DNA from: Maratus speciosus
Lineage: Eukaryota > Arthropoda > Arachnida > Araneae > Salticidae
DNA: 64,000 nucleotides
Direction: 5' to 3'
NCBI GenBank assembly: GCA_963932465.1
Contig: OZ010786.1
Coordinates: forward strand, 443,970,619-444,034,618
The position numbers and the translations under genes were made by a program. Below, piece after piece: positions 42,065-53,368 of the stretch. The notes below the pieces were generated by a model. That model did no database searches. It saw only the letters and a program-made list of their open reading frames with translations, and was not told where the DNA came from. Position 1 is the stretch's first letter. Each line of letters opens with the position of its first letter.

Positions 42065-44701
42065 CTAGCAGACCCGCCCGGCGTTGCCCGACGTCCGTAA
42101 ATAATAACCTTAAACAAAACTCAAGTTTGTATGATGTTATATATTTTTAAATTCTTTTAAATGAACCTAATTTCGGAGGCACCCATTGCCTTCCGCATCG
42201 TCTAGTGCGTTCCCAATAAACTTCTTTCCGAACGAACCTGTAACTTGGGTCCACGCTACATAAGGCGGCATGTACCGGAAGTGCGCCGCACGTTCCGGAG
42301 ACAATCGAAAACCAAGTTGAGTAAACCAAACCTCGTAGTAATCAAGCGCATTGAATCGAACAAAAGAATACATCATGAATGTTAGAAAATGTTTGTAACT
42401 GAAGTCTAAGATAAATTTCATAATACAGAAAGTAGTTGTAGTTGTAATCTAAGTTGAATGACCAAATCCCGTTGAAATTAGGTTCTTAGAATTGGAGGAA
42501 AGAATGCGCCCCCAAGCTGTAGAAGATGACCTCTGCCCTTGTAAATTTCATGAATTTTAACATTAACACCTTATTCATTAAACTGATGAAATCCATTTTC
42601 TAAAGTTACCTTTAAATTAACGCGATTTTTAATGTACGGCTGTAGTGAGTAAATGTAAGCTGATGCTAAAAAAATGATTAATGTTCGAACAAAGTGGTAA
42701 CTGAGGTATAAAGAAAGACCAGGCCCTGGGAGCCAGAGTGGTGTAAAAACTTTAAGGAGAGCCAGGGACATAACTGGCATGTAGTTGGGCATAAAGATAT
42801 TGTTAGTAGCTTTTAAAGTTTTCGGAAGACGCTACAACTATGTTAAAGAAAATTGCAAGCAAATCGGAAAATTTTTAAAGAAGCTGCACCAAGGGCCCCT
42901 AGAAGGCGATTAATATTCAAAATTGGTGGCAGCTGAAGCCTGAGAAATTTTTTTGTCTCTCATATAGTGTCTGGAGGACCTAAGAAGTTGTTAGAAAAAA
43001 AAGCTTCTGAATTGGACAATTTTTAATGGAGCTGTAAAAGGGGGCCCAAATGGGGCCAATTGGCAATTAAAAACAGGGCCCTAACATGAAACATGTTAAA
43101 ATGTCTATTACTTAGCGCTTTAGCTCTTCAATTAGTTAAAATTAAGCATAGGGCATATATGAATATGTAATATATAAGCATTTATATAAGCATATATGAA
43201 TTATTCGTTAAAATAATATTTTAAAGAAATGCACAAAAAGGGGGTAAATGTTTGAAAAAGGGCCCTGGGGCCTCAATAAAAATATGAGGGTATTGGTCTG
43301 GGAAGAAGACTCTAAGACTCAACTTTAAAATTATGCACTGAGAAGTCCATAATAATAGACTTTGCAAATTGCCAGAGCCCGACTCATGTTCAGTTGGAAA
43401 GTTGTAAGTCAGTGGTTAAGGTTGTGAATTTTTATTTATCTCACATTTTAAATTCTTTTATTCAAAATTAATTGGTGAACTCAATTAAAATTTAATTATG
43501 TTTCTAATGTTTTAAATTTTTATTTAAAATCTTTATATGAAAAAGTAATTACAAATGCATTCGAAACCGTAATACTGAAAAAGAAATAATAAAACTGCAA
43601 GCAAATATGCTATATAAATTTTTAAAAAAGGTACTATCCAGAAAATTTATTTTCTAATAGAGTAAAGCCTGTTTATAACGGAATTGTTGGAACATTTTTT
43701 TCACTTTAGATACCCTTAAAAGAAAAATAAAATCCTTAAAATAGAAAAAATCTACTAATTCAAATTTGCCCTATCTAGTTTCGAACGTGCGTCTGTTCGT
43801 ACAGAAAACCAAGGGGTTAAGCCACTACGCCAGAACTGCTACGAAAAGTTTAGTAAATTAACGTTCAATATCGGAGCGTAAATAGTTTTTGCTTTTATTT
43901 TTTTCCGCGTCTCCTCGGTTTCATTAGCATAATAAAATAAATGATTATTGTTGTCCGAATTGTCTGAAATTTTAATGGATCGTAAATATTATTAAAACCA
44001 AGCCCTTTTTAAAATTTCATTAAAAAAAATATGCATATTTTAGAGGATAAACATTTAACCGAAATGTAAATCACCTTTATGAGGCGGAAAGTGACTGGAT
44101 TTGGCGGTGTATTTGAAAGAGTTAAAATTCCAATATTTAAAAACCAATTACACCATCTTTTTGAAGAAAGATTCAGCTTTAGAATCATATATTTGACTTG
44201 TCAGTACCTTTAAAATTGCATCCTGGGGAGGTGTTGTAATAAGGGAGAAAAACGATGCTCTTTTAACTTTTTTTTTTCAAGAAGTTAATTGCGATATATA
44301 TTTTAATTGATCGCAGCATTTGAGACGTAAGAGTACAATCTTTCAGAACATGTCTTCCGTTTTAAACTTTATTAAGCTGTTTGCACGATGTTAGTTAATA
44401 AATAATGACAAAATACTCCCGAAATATTTTTTCCCGTTCTTCATTTGCGTATCAGTGGCTTTAGTGCATGCGTCACAGATTTTCTCTTCCGAAATGGATA
44501 TTTAATCAAAGTGACTGACGGTTGATGATTAATAACTCAGCTGTTAATTAGAATTTTGAAATTATGAGAGCTAGGTATATCAGGAGAGACTATGGGCTAT
44601 TCTCAGAAAAATTTTGAACCTCGTACGTGCAGTACATTTTCCTAGCCATCGCACACAGACAGACACACACACAGAGCGATTTATTCTTTTATTAGTATAG
44701 A
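42065..44701 (-). mobile_element. Non-autonomous Helitron, 2637 bp
   Basis: On the minus strand it starts TCTATACTAATAAAAGAATA after A, and ends GGGCAACGCCGGGCGGGTCTGCTAG before T. These are textbook Helitron ends with A^T insertion and a GC-rich subterminal block. I find no Rep/helicase ORF. The interior has a tRNA-like block (43775-43836), a minus-strand open frame of 84 codons near 42167-42421 without known motifs, and GGGCCC-rich patches near 43020-43270. It is nested in the 40850-45003 element. Confidence 0.87.
43775..43836 (-). repeat. tRNA-like block inside the Helitron
   Basis: On the minus strand, TGGCGTAGTGGCTTAACCCC resembles a pol III A box and ACGTTCGAAACTA a B box at tRNA-like spacing, with a CTGTACGAACAG-type stem between. 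The outer stem does not close well. It is best read as a SINE head or captured pseudo-tRNA. Confidence 0.45.
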
Positions 44702-45011
44702 TAATAGTTTTATATGAAATATTGTTAATCACAGATTAAGTATAATATTTTAAAGATTATTTTTTGAATTTTCGACTGATTTATTCTATTGATTAACTAC
44801 TGGTAAAATGGCAATTAAGGAAACTATTTACTTATAATTTTGTTGCTACTTCATTTCAGCATATTTCATTTTTGCCCATTATATTTAATTCATTAAGGGT
44901 TGTAGCAATTATGTTAGGTTACTTCTAAAACTTAAAAGGAAGGAAATATAATAAAAAACTCGCAGCACCGACCTTATTTGATCAACTACTGCCACGGTCA
45001 CCCTATTACTA

Positions 45012-45561
45012 GGTTGAGCAAAAAGTTCTGGGAAATTTGTGAAAGTTGCGTTGTTATGCACAAATTAACATCAAAAGCAACAAGAACTATTCTTCAAAGT
45101 AGAGACCATCATAGTACACGACTTTCTGCCATCGTTCTGCCAGATTCCAGATTTGCTGGAAGTACCATGGCGGCTCCTTGAATCGAAAAACTCTTTACAT
45201 GCTTCTTCAACTTCATTAAAGGATTCAAATCGCCGGCCCTTGAAAAAGTGTTGCATTGATCGAAAGAGGCCATAATTGTATGGAGCCAAGTCTGGACTGT
45301 AGGCGGGGTGTGGAAGAATTTCGACGCTGTCCAACTGTGCAAACTTGTCCTTGGTCATCTGGGCTACGTGCAGTTTGGCATTGTCCTGCTGAAACAAAAC
45401 GCGCTTTCGGCGGACCAATCTTGGATACTTCTGCATCAATTTGTCGTAGACATGATCCAACTGATGGCAATAGAGCTCGGTATTGATAGCACGACCATAT
45501 TATACGATACAAATTCTGGTAACTATTAGATTACAAATTTCCCAGAACTTTTTGCTCAACC
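45012..45561 (-). mobile_element. Internally deleted mariner, 550 bp, TA flanked
   Basis: Almost perfect TIRs GGTTGAGCAAAAAGTTCTGG at both ends, flanked by TA (45010-45011, 45562-45563). Only the C-terminal third of the transposase remains, against about 1.3 kb for a full mariner. The ends are well kept, so the copy could still have been mobilised by an active relative. Confidence 0.9.
45071..45460 (-). pseudogene. mariner transposase C-terminal fragment (DD34D type), third Asp changed
   Basis: The minus strand gives LFQQDNAKLHVAQ (second catalytic Asp) and YSPDLAPYNYGLFRSMQHFF, where mariners have SPDLAPSDYHLF. The third catalytic Asp is therefore Asn. The last part slips frame: KEFFDSR is followed by out-of-frame residues, while the expected LAERWQKVV-like end lies in another frame. 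The N-terminal HTH and first catalytic block are absent, so it is an inactive remnant. Confidence 0.88.
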
Positions 45562-45871
45562 TAATAATTTCTGCGCGCATATCTTTCTATGACTTTAAAT
45601 AATATATGTTATAATATTTTTTCCAGTATTAAGTTCAAGAAAAATGCAAGAAATGGTATTTTCTTGCAGTTGCTTTCTCGTTACGTAGAATAAAGTTTGC
45701 ATCAAAACTATCTTACGCTTCAAAAACTTATCTGGGATTATAGTAATCATCCGAATGGCTTTTTACCAGGAGAAATTGAAAATAATTAAATTCCGTTTCA
45801 GATTCTGTTTTTGGAATTCCTATGCAAAAGCATATTTTTTAGCCTCAGAAATAACGAGTCACGGAATTTTA

Positions 45872-46686
45872 TTTTTAGCCCCGGTACGGTATGCTATTTC
45901 TTTCTCCCAGCTTATTTTGTGTCCAAAAAATAACGCTACCTTACAGTAGCCGGCAATAAACAAAGCAGATGTATCATTGTACAATTAAATACTCTATAGC
46001 ATTTTTTAAAATTTCTATGCATCGCATATTTTTATTTTTTATACCGTCGTATTGGATAAAAAAGTACTTTTAAATGCAGTTTGTTTGAAAACTGTATCTC
46101 CATTGATTTTTGAAATATTAATTTTTTTGTAGTTTTTAGAACCATTTGTTTAATTTTGGCAAATCAAGTACTCCATTTATGTAGAACGTAAAGGGATAAT
46201 AGTTGAAAATAGCAATTATATATTTTTGTTGCTATTATCTCATAAAAACCGAAAGAAAATGTAATTAAAATACGTGCTATTTTGAAAAAAATATAAACGA
46301 GTAATTTCTGTTAAAATTTGGAGCTAATATAAACTATATTTAATTTTAAGTTATCTATATTCGTATTACAAACAAATGAAGGCCTATGAATCATTAGATA
46401 GCCGTTTTTTTTGTCGAGTTTCTTTAATGACGGCATCTTTTTGCTGCATCAGTGTATTATTTTGCGATAGTGACACCCTATGCATGCTTTACTGTATGTT
46501 TAAGAGTGGATCGTAAATGTGAAGTGCTTAATCGGATGCGAATGACGTCATTTTATATAAAATAAAAGTGTGTCTTTTAAGTCTTAAAATTGAAATATGT
46601 TTTGTGCTATTTATATATACATATATATTTTTTTTTCATCTGGGGCGACACTAAATTCTGAAAAAAGCAGAATTCTTGTTTTCTAG
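45872..46686 (-). repeat. Dispersed ~0.8-kb repeat, copy B (empty site)
   Basis: Reverse complement of 11441-12518 without the 265-bp MITE. It ends in TTTTCTAG followed by T. At the MITE site it reads TAC-GAATATAGATAAC on the complementary strand, a single TATA. Confidence 0.75.
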
Positions 46687-46899
46687 TCGTTATTCTAGTA
46701 CATTTTCTTTTGCAGGATCGCCATAGCAATAGTTGTATATCATGCCATATATCGTTTACTCCTATGGTCGCAGACTTTTTTTTTAAAAACATTTGGAAAA
46801 ATGGTTATTGTTCTCGTCAGGGTAGGAAATCAAAAGGATATCTGAAGCTTTTTATTGGTTTAATCCGCATTTTATTCGTTTTCTGATTGGTCTATACAG

Positions 46900-47563
46900 T
46901 AATCTGTATTTCTCTTTACTTTCAACAGAGATGGATACTTCTGTTGCCACTATGACAAAAAAGTAATAAAAAATAAAAAAAATAACTCAGAAACAAATTG
47001 AGATACAGCTTTCAAACAAATTGCATTTTAAAGTACATTTTTTTCTCTATACAACGGTGTAAAAAGTAATATTGTGGGATGTTTAGAAGTTTAAGAATGA
47101 AATTTTATTTAAAATGGGTCGTCAGATTTCCAAGAAATCTGACGATGGAAAAGCCTTCTCCCGAACAGCCAATGAAATGCTTGGATAATACGTAAGTTTC
47201 AGGTGGATAATACGTAAGTTTTAAAAAATCTGACGGGTCGCAGGCGTTTTTTGTCGCTTGCAATTTTTACGTGTAATAACACTATTAATGTTTAGTTCAT
47301 GGAGTACGTAATGTATGGTCAAATCCGTACGATTTTTTACGTCTTAAATTTTAGTCTTCGAAAAAATCATTTTCCAAATGGTCGTTGTAATTTGTTAAAT
47401 TGCTTTTTTATTTTATTTTATTTATTTATTTATTTATTTTTTGTATTATTTTACCAATGAGACGCTTTCTCATATGATTCTGTTCTTCATCTAACAAATA
47501 AAAAGAAATTACTCAAATTTAGGTGTGAAATAACATTTTTGGATGCATCAATTAAATGTTTAA
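46900..47563. other. Non-coding stretch with short repeats
   Basis: CAGATTTCCAAGAAATCTG at about 47116-47134 is a small inverted repeat. GGATAATACGTAAGTTT occurs twice (about 47173 and 47204), and a TTTA run lies at 47405-47440. No gene recognised. Confidence 0.5.
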
Positions 47564-48045
47564 CCCTTTATATACTGACGGTATTTATAAGTACCGCTAA
47601 AATAACTTGTTATAAAATTCCTTTAATACATCGATTAGTAGTAATACAGTTTAGAATGATCATAGATGCATTAATTATCTCGTTCCAAAAGCATTATTGG
47701 TTACACAAAAAAAAATTTAAAAGGATAATTTTTTTGCCTTTGTATCTTTTAAGCTTTCTTGGCGTTGGGGGGGGGGGGGGTCAATTCGGAAATATTTCTA
47801 TATTTCTATTGTATCTGTACATTTCCTAATTCTACAACACACTAAGAAAAATATTTAAAATAAAAGATTGAGTGGGGTTATAAATATTGCACAAAATCCC
47901 TATAAATTCAAATTTAAATAATTTCTAAAATCCTTCTAAAATTTATTAAATGATTATGAAAATCTTCTAATTCAGTTTCAAAAATTCGCGAGAAATGCTT
48001 TAGAAGATAAAATTTTCACGAATGCATAATTCAGTACATAAAGAG
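47564..48045. mobile_element. piggyBac-like MITE, 482 bp, TTAA flanked
   Basis: CCCTTTATATACTGACGG at the left resembles the reverse complement of the right end, CTCTTTATGTACTGAATTAT, with TTAA outside both (47560-47563, 48046-48049). A G-run lies near 47766-47779. The 96-codon open frame here is inside the MITE and not supported as a gene. Confidence 0.65.
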
Positions 48046-48420
48046 TTAAATTGCTTTTTTCTCAAATATTGTATCACGCGAAAACAAATTCTCTTATGAG
48101 AATGGGTTATTTTTTAGTATCTAGAGGATAATTTCATTAAAATGTATAAAAAAATTAAATTAAATTCTAAAGTTTGAAAAAATGTACTAAAGTATATTAA
48201 GAAAAAAATATAACTGTCAATAAAAAAATTAATTTCAAACCTTTAATTAGCAACATCGAGAAATTTTATGACTAAAAACCAAAACATGAATGCTTAAAAA
48301 ATGTATTTTTAATATATTAAAATTTATTGCCGTAATAAAAATCTGTGTATATTTGTAAATGTTTCTATGTTTGATAATATTTTCCGTAGATATTTTTTCC
48401 ACTGCTATTTCAAGGATATG

Positions 48421-48999
48421 CTTTCTATTTGAATTATCATAGAAACTCGACAGATTTTCTCGCCAAGCAAAAAAAACAACAGTGCAATGAACCGTAAATG
48501 AAAAGAATTTCCGCCAATTAATGCCAAACGACTTTTCAAAATTTTTTTAGTACACTGTTTAGTTTATATTTTCCGGACTGACCAAAGCGGGATTTTCACA
48601 CCTCTATATCTCCAGTTCTATTTACGATAGAAACAAAATTCTTGTTTCTATGGAATGGGGCGTGCCACGTGACTAAGAAAACAAAAATTAAATGGAATCC
48701 GGCGAATAGATTTTTAGTTAATGCGATTTTAAATGTGCTGTTTTTTGCACTTTTGAAATTCTTGTTCTGACCAAACATTGTTGACAGAGCTACAGAAATG
48801 TGTAATTATCGGATTTTTACGCGATTTACGCCATTTCAATTGCTTTTATGAGTACTTCAAACCTTTGAAAGTTTCATTAAAAAATATTAATTAGCTTTTG
48901 ATATATACCAGTTTAAAGTCTTCTTATTATTGTAGCGTGGCGTGCGTAATATGTGAGGCATTCTCACAATCGTTTGACTTTTAAGTCCCTGAATAATCA
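48421..48999. other. Non-coding stretch, nothing recognised
   Basis: No gene, RNA or clear repeat. Confidence 0.35.
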
Positions 49000-50041
49000 T
49001 TTTTACTTTTTTCTATCGTTACAAGAAGAAAGAATTGGATTCATGAAAAATTTCGACTTCCGGTTTTCGATGGATTTATACGTTTTAGAAGGTACTGAAC
49101 ACGATTTGATGGTTTTTAGAAAATGTCTGTCTGTCACTCTGCGAGTCTGTATGTGACAAAAATTTTGTGGGCGCTCAATCTAAAGAACTAATGCACGGAA
49201 TTTCACAAAACTTTCGATTCAGTTAGACCTTGACATAAACTCGTTTTGTGTAATTCGCCCAAAAGGTGGCACTGCTGGGCTGCATTAGTCACGATTTTTG
49301 CAATAACTATATCTCAAGAACTAATGCACGGAATTTCATAAAACTTTAGATTCAGTTAGTACTTTATATAATTCAGCGCTGATTACTTTTTGGTGAAGAT
49401 CGACCAACAGGTGACGCTGCTATGCTGCATTATTATTGATCATCGCAATAACTTTATCTCAAGAACTAATGCACAAATATTCATCAACCTTTAGATTCAG
49501 TTAGTCCCTGATATAAATTACTGCTGTTTAATTTTTGGTGTAAATCTCTCAACAGTTGGCACTGGTGCATTTTTCAATATTTCCGCAGTATCTGCATCTC
49601 AAGAACTAATGCATGCATTTTCATCAAGCTTCAGAGTCAGTTAGACCCTAGTATGCATGGGTCCTAATTAGTGTTTGGTGTAAATCGTTCAACAGGTGGC
49701 GCGGCTATGTGGAATTTTTTATGATTTCCGCAATAGCACTATCTCAAAAACGAATGCACGGATTTTCATCAAACTTCAGATTCAGTTTGAAGTTGACGTA
49801 AGTAGTCGATGATTAGATTTTGATGTAAATCACCTAAACGGTGGCGCTGATATGCTGCATTGGGCATGATTTACACGATTTCAGCGATAGTCCTATCTCA
49901 AGAACTAATGCACGGAATTTCATATCTTTAGAATCCTCATGATTGGCATAGATTGCCTTTTAATTTTTGCACTGTACTAGAGAATTTAGTATTAACATGT
50001 ATGAGATAGAAGAAAGTTTTGGGATTGGCATATCCGTCTAG
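49000..50041 (+). mobile_element. Helentron-like (HINE-type) non-autonomous element, copy 2
   Basis: Left end TTTTTACTTTTTTCTATCG, right end GATAGAAGAAAGTTTTGGGATTG and CTAG followed by T. The left 200 bp closely follow copy 1 (TCGACTTCCGGTTTTCGA, TTTATACGTTTTAGAAG). The core has five units of about 145 bp marked by GGTGGCGCTG-like words at 49264, 49409, 49550, 49691 and 49838. No coding sequence. Confidence 0.6.
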
Positions 50042-50576
50042 TTATTTTAGTACATATTCTGGTGGGGGGTTTTTTTATTTCATATACTGGGGAACGTCCC
50101 ATTTCATGACTGCATAACAATGTTAACGAGATAAATAAGTTTTGGACGATGTTGGGGGTCCAAATATGCAGAAAACCCCTATACCGTCCCGTGTCCCTGA
50201 TGCTGATTTTTTAGTTTGGAACTGTCTGTATAAAATTGTTTCAATAAAAGTAATTCGATGTAATTTTTTCCCGAAACTGGGACAATTGTTTTATATAAAT
50301 ATGTAAAAAAAAATTAACCTGCACACATTTTTACGGTTCATGTTATTTTTTTTTTAGCTCTGTACCTGGGTTTTAGATACCTTACCGTCCCTCTTGTTAA
50401 ATTATACAGAAAATCACTTCACATGCAGTCACATAATTTTTGTCAATTTTTTTCTCATGCGTTAATAGATAAAGAACGGCTAAAATTCTTTCGCGGGAAA
50501 TTTCTGCAGAATTTAAATCAGAATTTAAATATCAATTTGAAGCATCGTGGCTTTATTTTTAGTCTTACTGTCCCCA
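50042..50576. other. Non-coding stretch with ACCGTCCC-type words
   Basis: Words such as ACCGTCCC and GGAACGTCCC recur at 50085-50195 and 50385, and again at 50905-51010 beyond the MITE. It may be one old repeat interrupted by that MITE. No gene recognised. Confidence 0.4.
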
Positions 50577-50773
50577 CACTGTTAAAAATTTGCAGCATTC
50601 TGGCAGGTCATTTGACCATTTTTTTCCGAAAACGGTTACACAACCGTAATTTTAACACTATTCTGACCATATTATTCGCCATTTTATGGTCAAAATATAG
50701 TTATGGTTATGAAACCGTTTTTTCAAAAAACGGTCGAATGACCTGCCAGAATGCTGCAAATTTTTTACCAGTG
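50577..50773. mobile_element. Palindromic CACTG MITE, 197 bp, CA target duplication
   Basis: CACTGTTAAAAATTTGCAGC and ATTCTGGCAGGTCATTTGAC in the left arm face their near-perfect complements in the right arm, ending CAGTG. CA lies outside both ends (50575-50576, 50774-50775). The ends and 2-bp duplication match the style of the 1.9-kb element at 16949-18843. The 126-codon open frame across this site is a by-product. Confidence 0.82.
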
Positions 50774-50924
50774 CAAGGCTTATTCCTGCACTTTTCGAGG
50801 TAAATTATTTTTTTTTATTTAACCCAATGTAAGTAACTCTTTCTAAAAATCAATGAACATTGTGGTAATCATTGTGTCTTAATATGATTTGCCTAAAAAT
50901 AGTGGTAATTTTCCTTACCGTCCC

Positions 50925-50990
50925 ATCCTTACCCTCCCTTTTTTCACCTTACCCTCCCTTTTTTCCTATACTGTCACCCTTTTTTTACCT
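50925..50990 (+). repeat. Short tandem repeat (ACCTTACCCTCCCTTTTTTC)
   Basis: Two nearly exact 20-bp units and a third, more changed one. Pyrimidine-rich and non-coding. Confidence 0.7.
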
Positions 50991-53368
50991 TACGGTCCTT
51001 CCTTTAACACCCCTTTAAGACAATGTTATACCAAAATTTTGAACTAAAAATACTACATTGTTATTATTTCTTATTTGAATGTTCTGTGGGTACTATGCAA
51101 ATTCATTATAAGTAAAAATTTTGAAGAAAATAAAAAGTTTTAGTGGTAAAATAGTAAGGAAAATTAAACCTCAGATAAATAAAACAATTTTCGCTGCTGA
51201 CCATTTTTTCTTTATTTTGAATAATTATGACATTCATTCGTCTACCAGATTAAAACGTTATTTTAGCAAGTTTAATTTCACCAGATTTTTATTCCTGAGA
51301 GTCAAAAGACTGTGAAAATGCCTCATGTATATCTCACATTGCGGTAAACATTTAGAGCTGGTTAGAACTCGCGCAATTACTGGTTGAACATAAAAAAGGC
51401 AAAAATTCGTCAAAAACATAAAATAAAAATAACCTATTCAAAATTTTCGAATTTTTGGCCCCAGTCGTTCATGAACATCCTACAAGCAACCCGTGTGCCA
51501 AATTTCGTAGCCCTGCGCCCAGTGGCATCCGAGTTTTTGAGGTTACATAGATAGATACGCGCACGATATTTAATAGGGTAGAAGTTAGTGCATTCGAACC
51601 AGTTAAGTTCTCTATTTTAACGCGGCATTGAAGCATTTACAGTTAGTGGCAAGGTCACTTAAAAGATCTTGATTACATTACAACTGATGGATATTTATTG
51701 AGTAGCATGTATTTTAATGAATTTGTACTATTTCAATCTATAGAAAATTTTATCATGTTACTTGAAAGTAGAATACGAATTCAATTTGTTCATCTAAAGC
51801 TCGACGATCCAGGCTTCTACTTTATGAAAGATGTTTCTATTATCCACTTTATTAAAGATGCTTCTATATTTAAGCACACACCCTTTTAAAATTCCAATAC
51901 TATGGGTGATTTTGCACACAAAATTTAGATAACAATTAAATGAAATTTTATTTTGCACGAAATTGGGAAGATTCTTGACGAAGGTACTACGCACAATAAT
52001 CATTGCGGAATGTCATGCTGATATCTGAGGAGAAACTAGATTATAGAAACATCGTTTCTATAATCTGGATTATGGAAAGATTCTAGGTAAACACTGACTA
52101 CGGAGAAACCACAGAACATGCACAGAAAGCACTTTAGTGAATCACGGAGTACTTATATTCATGAAAACAATTTGACAGAACTTCAGGATTACTGTTTATC
52201 ATATTGAAATAAGCTGGAAAATGTTCTCTTCTGTATTGCTTTTATACTAAAACGCACATATACTCAAATATTTTTTCCAACATTCGAAACTTTGCAATTT
52301 ATTCTATTTAAACCATTTTACGAAGGTAATACAGTCAGTCTCGATTTTTATTACATAATTTTATTTCATTTTTTAAAATCATTTTATATCAAATAAATTT
52401 TTGTCAGTTTTATTTTAATTTTTCGTTATTTTTTTTCATTTAAAAATATTAATAAGGCGATTTATCAAACTAATCGATTGTGTTATTTTGGACTTGTTAA
52501 TTAAAGAATTGTATCAATATGCCATAAATAGCTTTTAGTTCATTTTTCATCAGATAATAGAGTTACTTAAACATTTACAAAATGACTGCAATTAGAGAAA
52601 ACCATTTCATAACGATGAAATATCGAATTCTGAAATTTATTGAAATGAATTATAATTTATCGTACGAGTTATCCGAAATATATGAAAAAATAGTTGAAAA
52701 GCATACTAAGTCGTATGCTTTCCAACTTCGACTTAGTCCTGTTAGTCACGTAGAAAACAATTAGGAATTTAGAAAGTACATGCATTGAATATTCAGAAAA
52801 TTCAACAAGTGTTAAGAGCTTACGAAAGCATTAAAAAAACCTTAATCAGATAATCTGAGTTTCTGCCGCGCTTACCTTAGGGACGTTGGATTTCCTGAAA
52901 CAAAAAACTAATTTTATTTAAAAATTACTCCAGGTGATAAAACAAATGCTCATTATTCAATCTGTTTTTAAGTCTTTACATATTTTGGGTAAAATTATGT
53001 GAATTTTGAAAATGTATAGGCAGTTTTTCAAAAGTTATTAGGATAAAATCTTTGCTGAGTTAGATAATGAATCACCATATATTTTATAGAACAACAGCAA
53101 AAAATATTGCTGGTTAGTTCGACATGTTTTATCATTTCTAAAAAATAAATGATTTCTTCTGAGATTTGTAAGGATCGATAAAATGGTTTTGAATTATTTT
53201 TAAAAAGTTCAACATTATGCCTTACTATATATATTACACTTTTGAAAAGTTTATAGCATCACTCTTAAATTATTTTTTTACTTCTATCATCTTTCGTTTA
53301 TCTTTTCCTTTCGGAATTAAAATGGAGTATGTATAATGCAAATGAAATACCTTACAAAAAGAAGTGAT
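50991..53368. other. Long non-coding stretch
   Basis: No gene recognised. A perfect 12-bp inverted repeat GATTATAGAAAC/GTTTCTATAATC with a 3-base loop lies at about 52038-52064. A 60-codon frame at 52582-52764 starts MTAIRENHFITMKYRILKFI and has no motif I know; it could be a relic. Around 51430-51570 is a less AT-rich patch of repeat-like character. Confidence 0.4.

Larger units (their letters stand above)
40850..45003. mobile_element. TA-flanked TIR element carrying two nested rolling-circle-type insertions
   Basis: GGGTGACTGCACCAGTAGTTGAT at the left and, reverse-complemented, GGGTGACCGTGGCAGTAG at the right are TIRs flanked by TA (40848-40849, 45004-45005). Two insertions fill it: 40956-41893 and 42065-44701. 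Subtracting these leaves about 0.58 kb with no coding sequence, a normal MITE size. The short GGG-start with TA resembles pogo-like MITEs. A 550-bp mariner lies a few bases to its right. Confidence 0.75.
45590..48420 (+). repeat. Ancient segment R4, copy 3, split by insertions
   Basis: 45640-45870 (GTTGCTTTCTCG, GTAATCATCCGAATGGC, TTTTTACCAGGAGAA, CTATGCAAAAGCAT) and 46690-46790 (CGCCATAGCAATAGTTG, CATGCCATATATCGTTTACT) match neighbouring parts of the 54.6-kb copy. So the 0.8-kb repeat at 45872-46686 is inserted into it. Further matching bits occur near 47460-47550 and 48180-48400, on either side of the piggyBac-like MITE. Confidence 0.5.

Noticed and set aside
42147..42421. Minus-strand frames in the Helitron (60 and 84 codons) as a captured host gene
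   Set aside because: Two frames overlap, no motif is recognisable and stops are frequent, so I mention the possibility but do not call a gene.
43775..43836. Functional tRNA gene
   Set aside because: A and B box-like words are present, but the acceptor stem does not close and the anticodon arm is irregular.
47539..47829. 96-codon open frame with hydrophobic stretches
   Set aside because: It runs through a TTAA-flanked MITE and a poly-G tract. Hydrophobic look comes from AT-rich codons.
50423..50803. 126-codon open frame
   Set aside because: Half of it is the palindromic CACTG MITE at 50577-50773 and no protein motif is present.
52582..52764. 60-codon frame with a plausible helical composition
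   Set aside because: No family recognised and no supporting context. Left as a remark in the region entry only.
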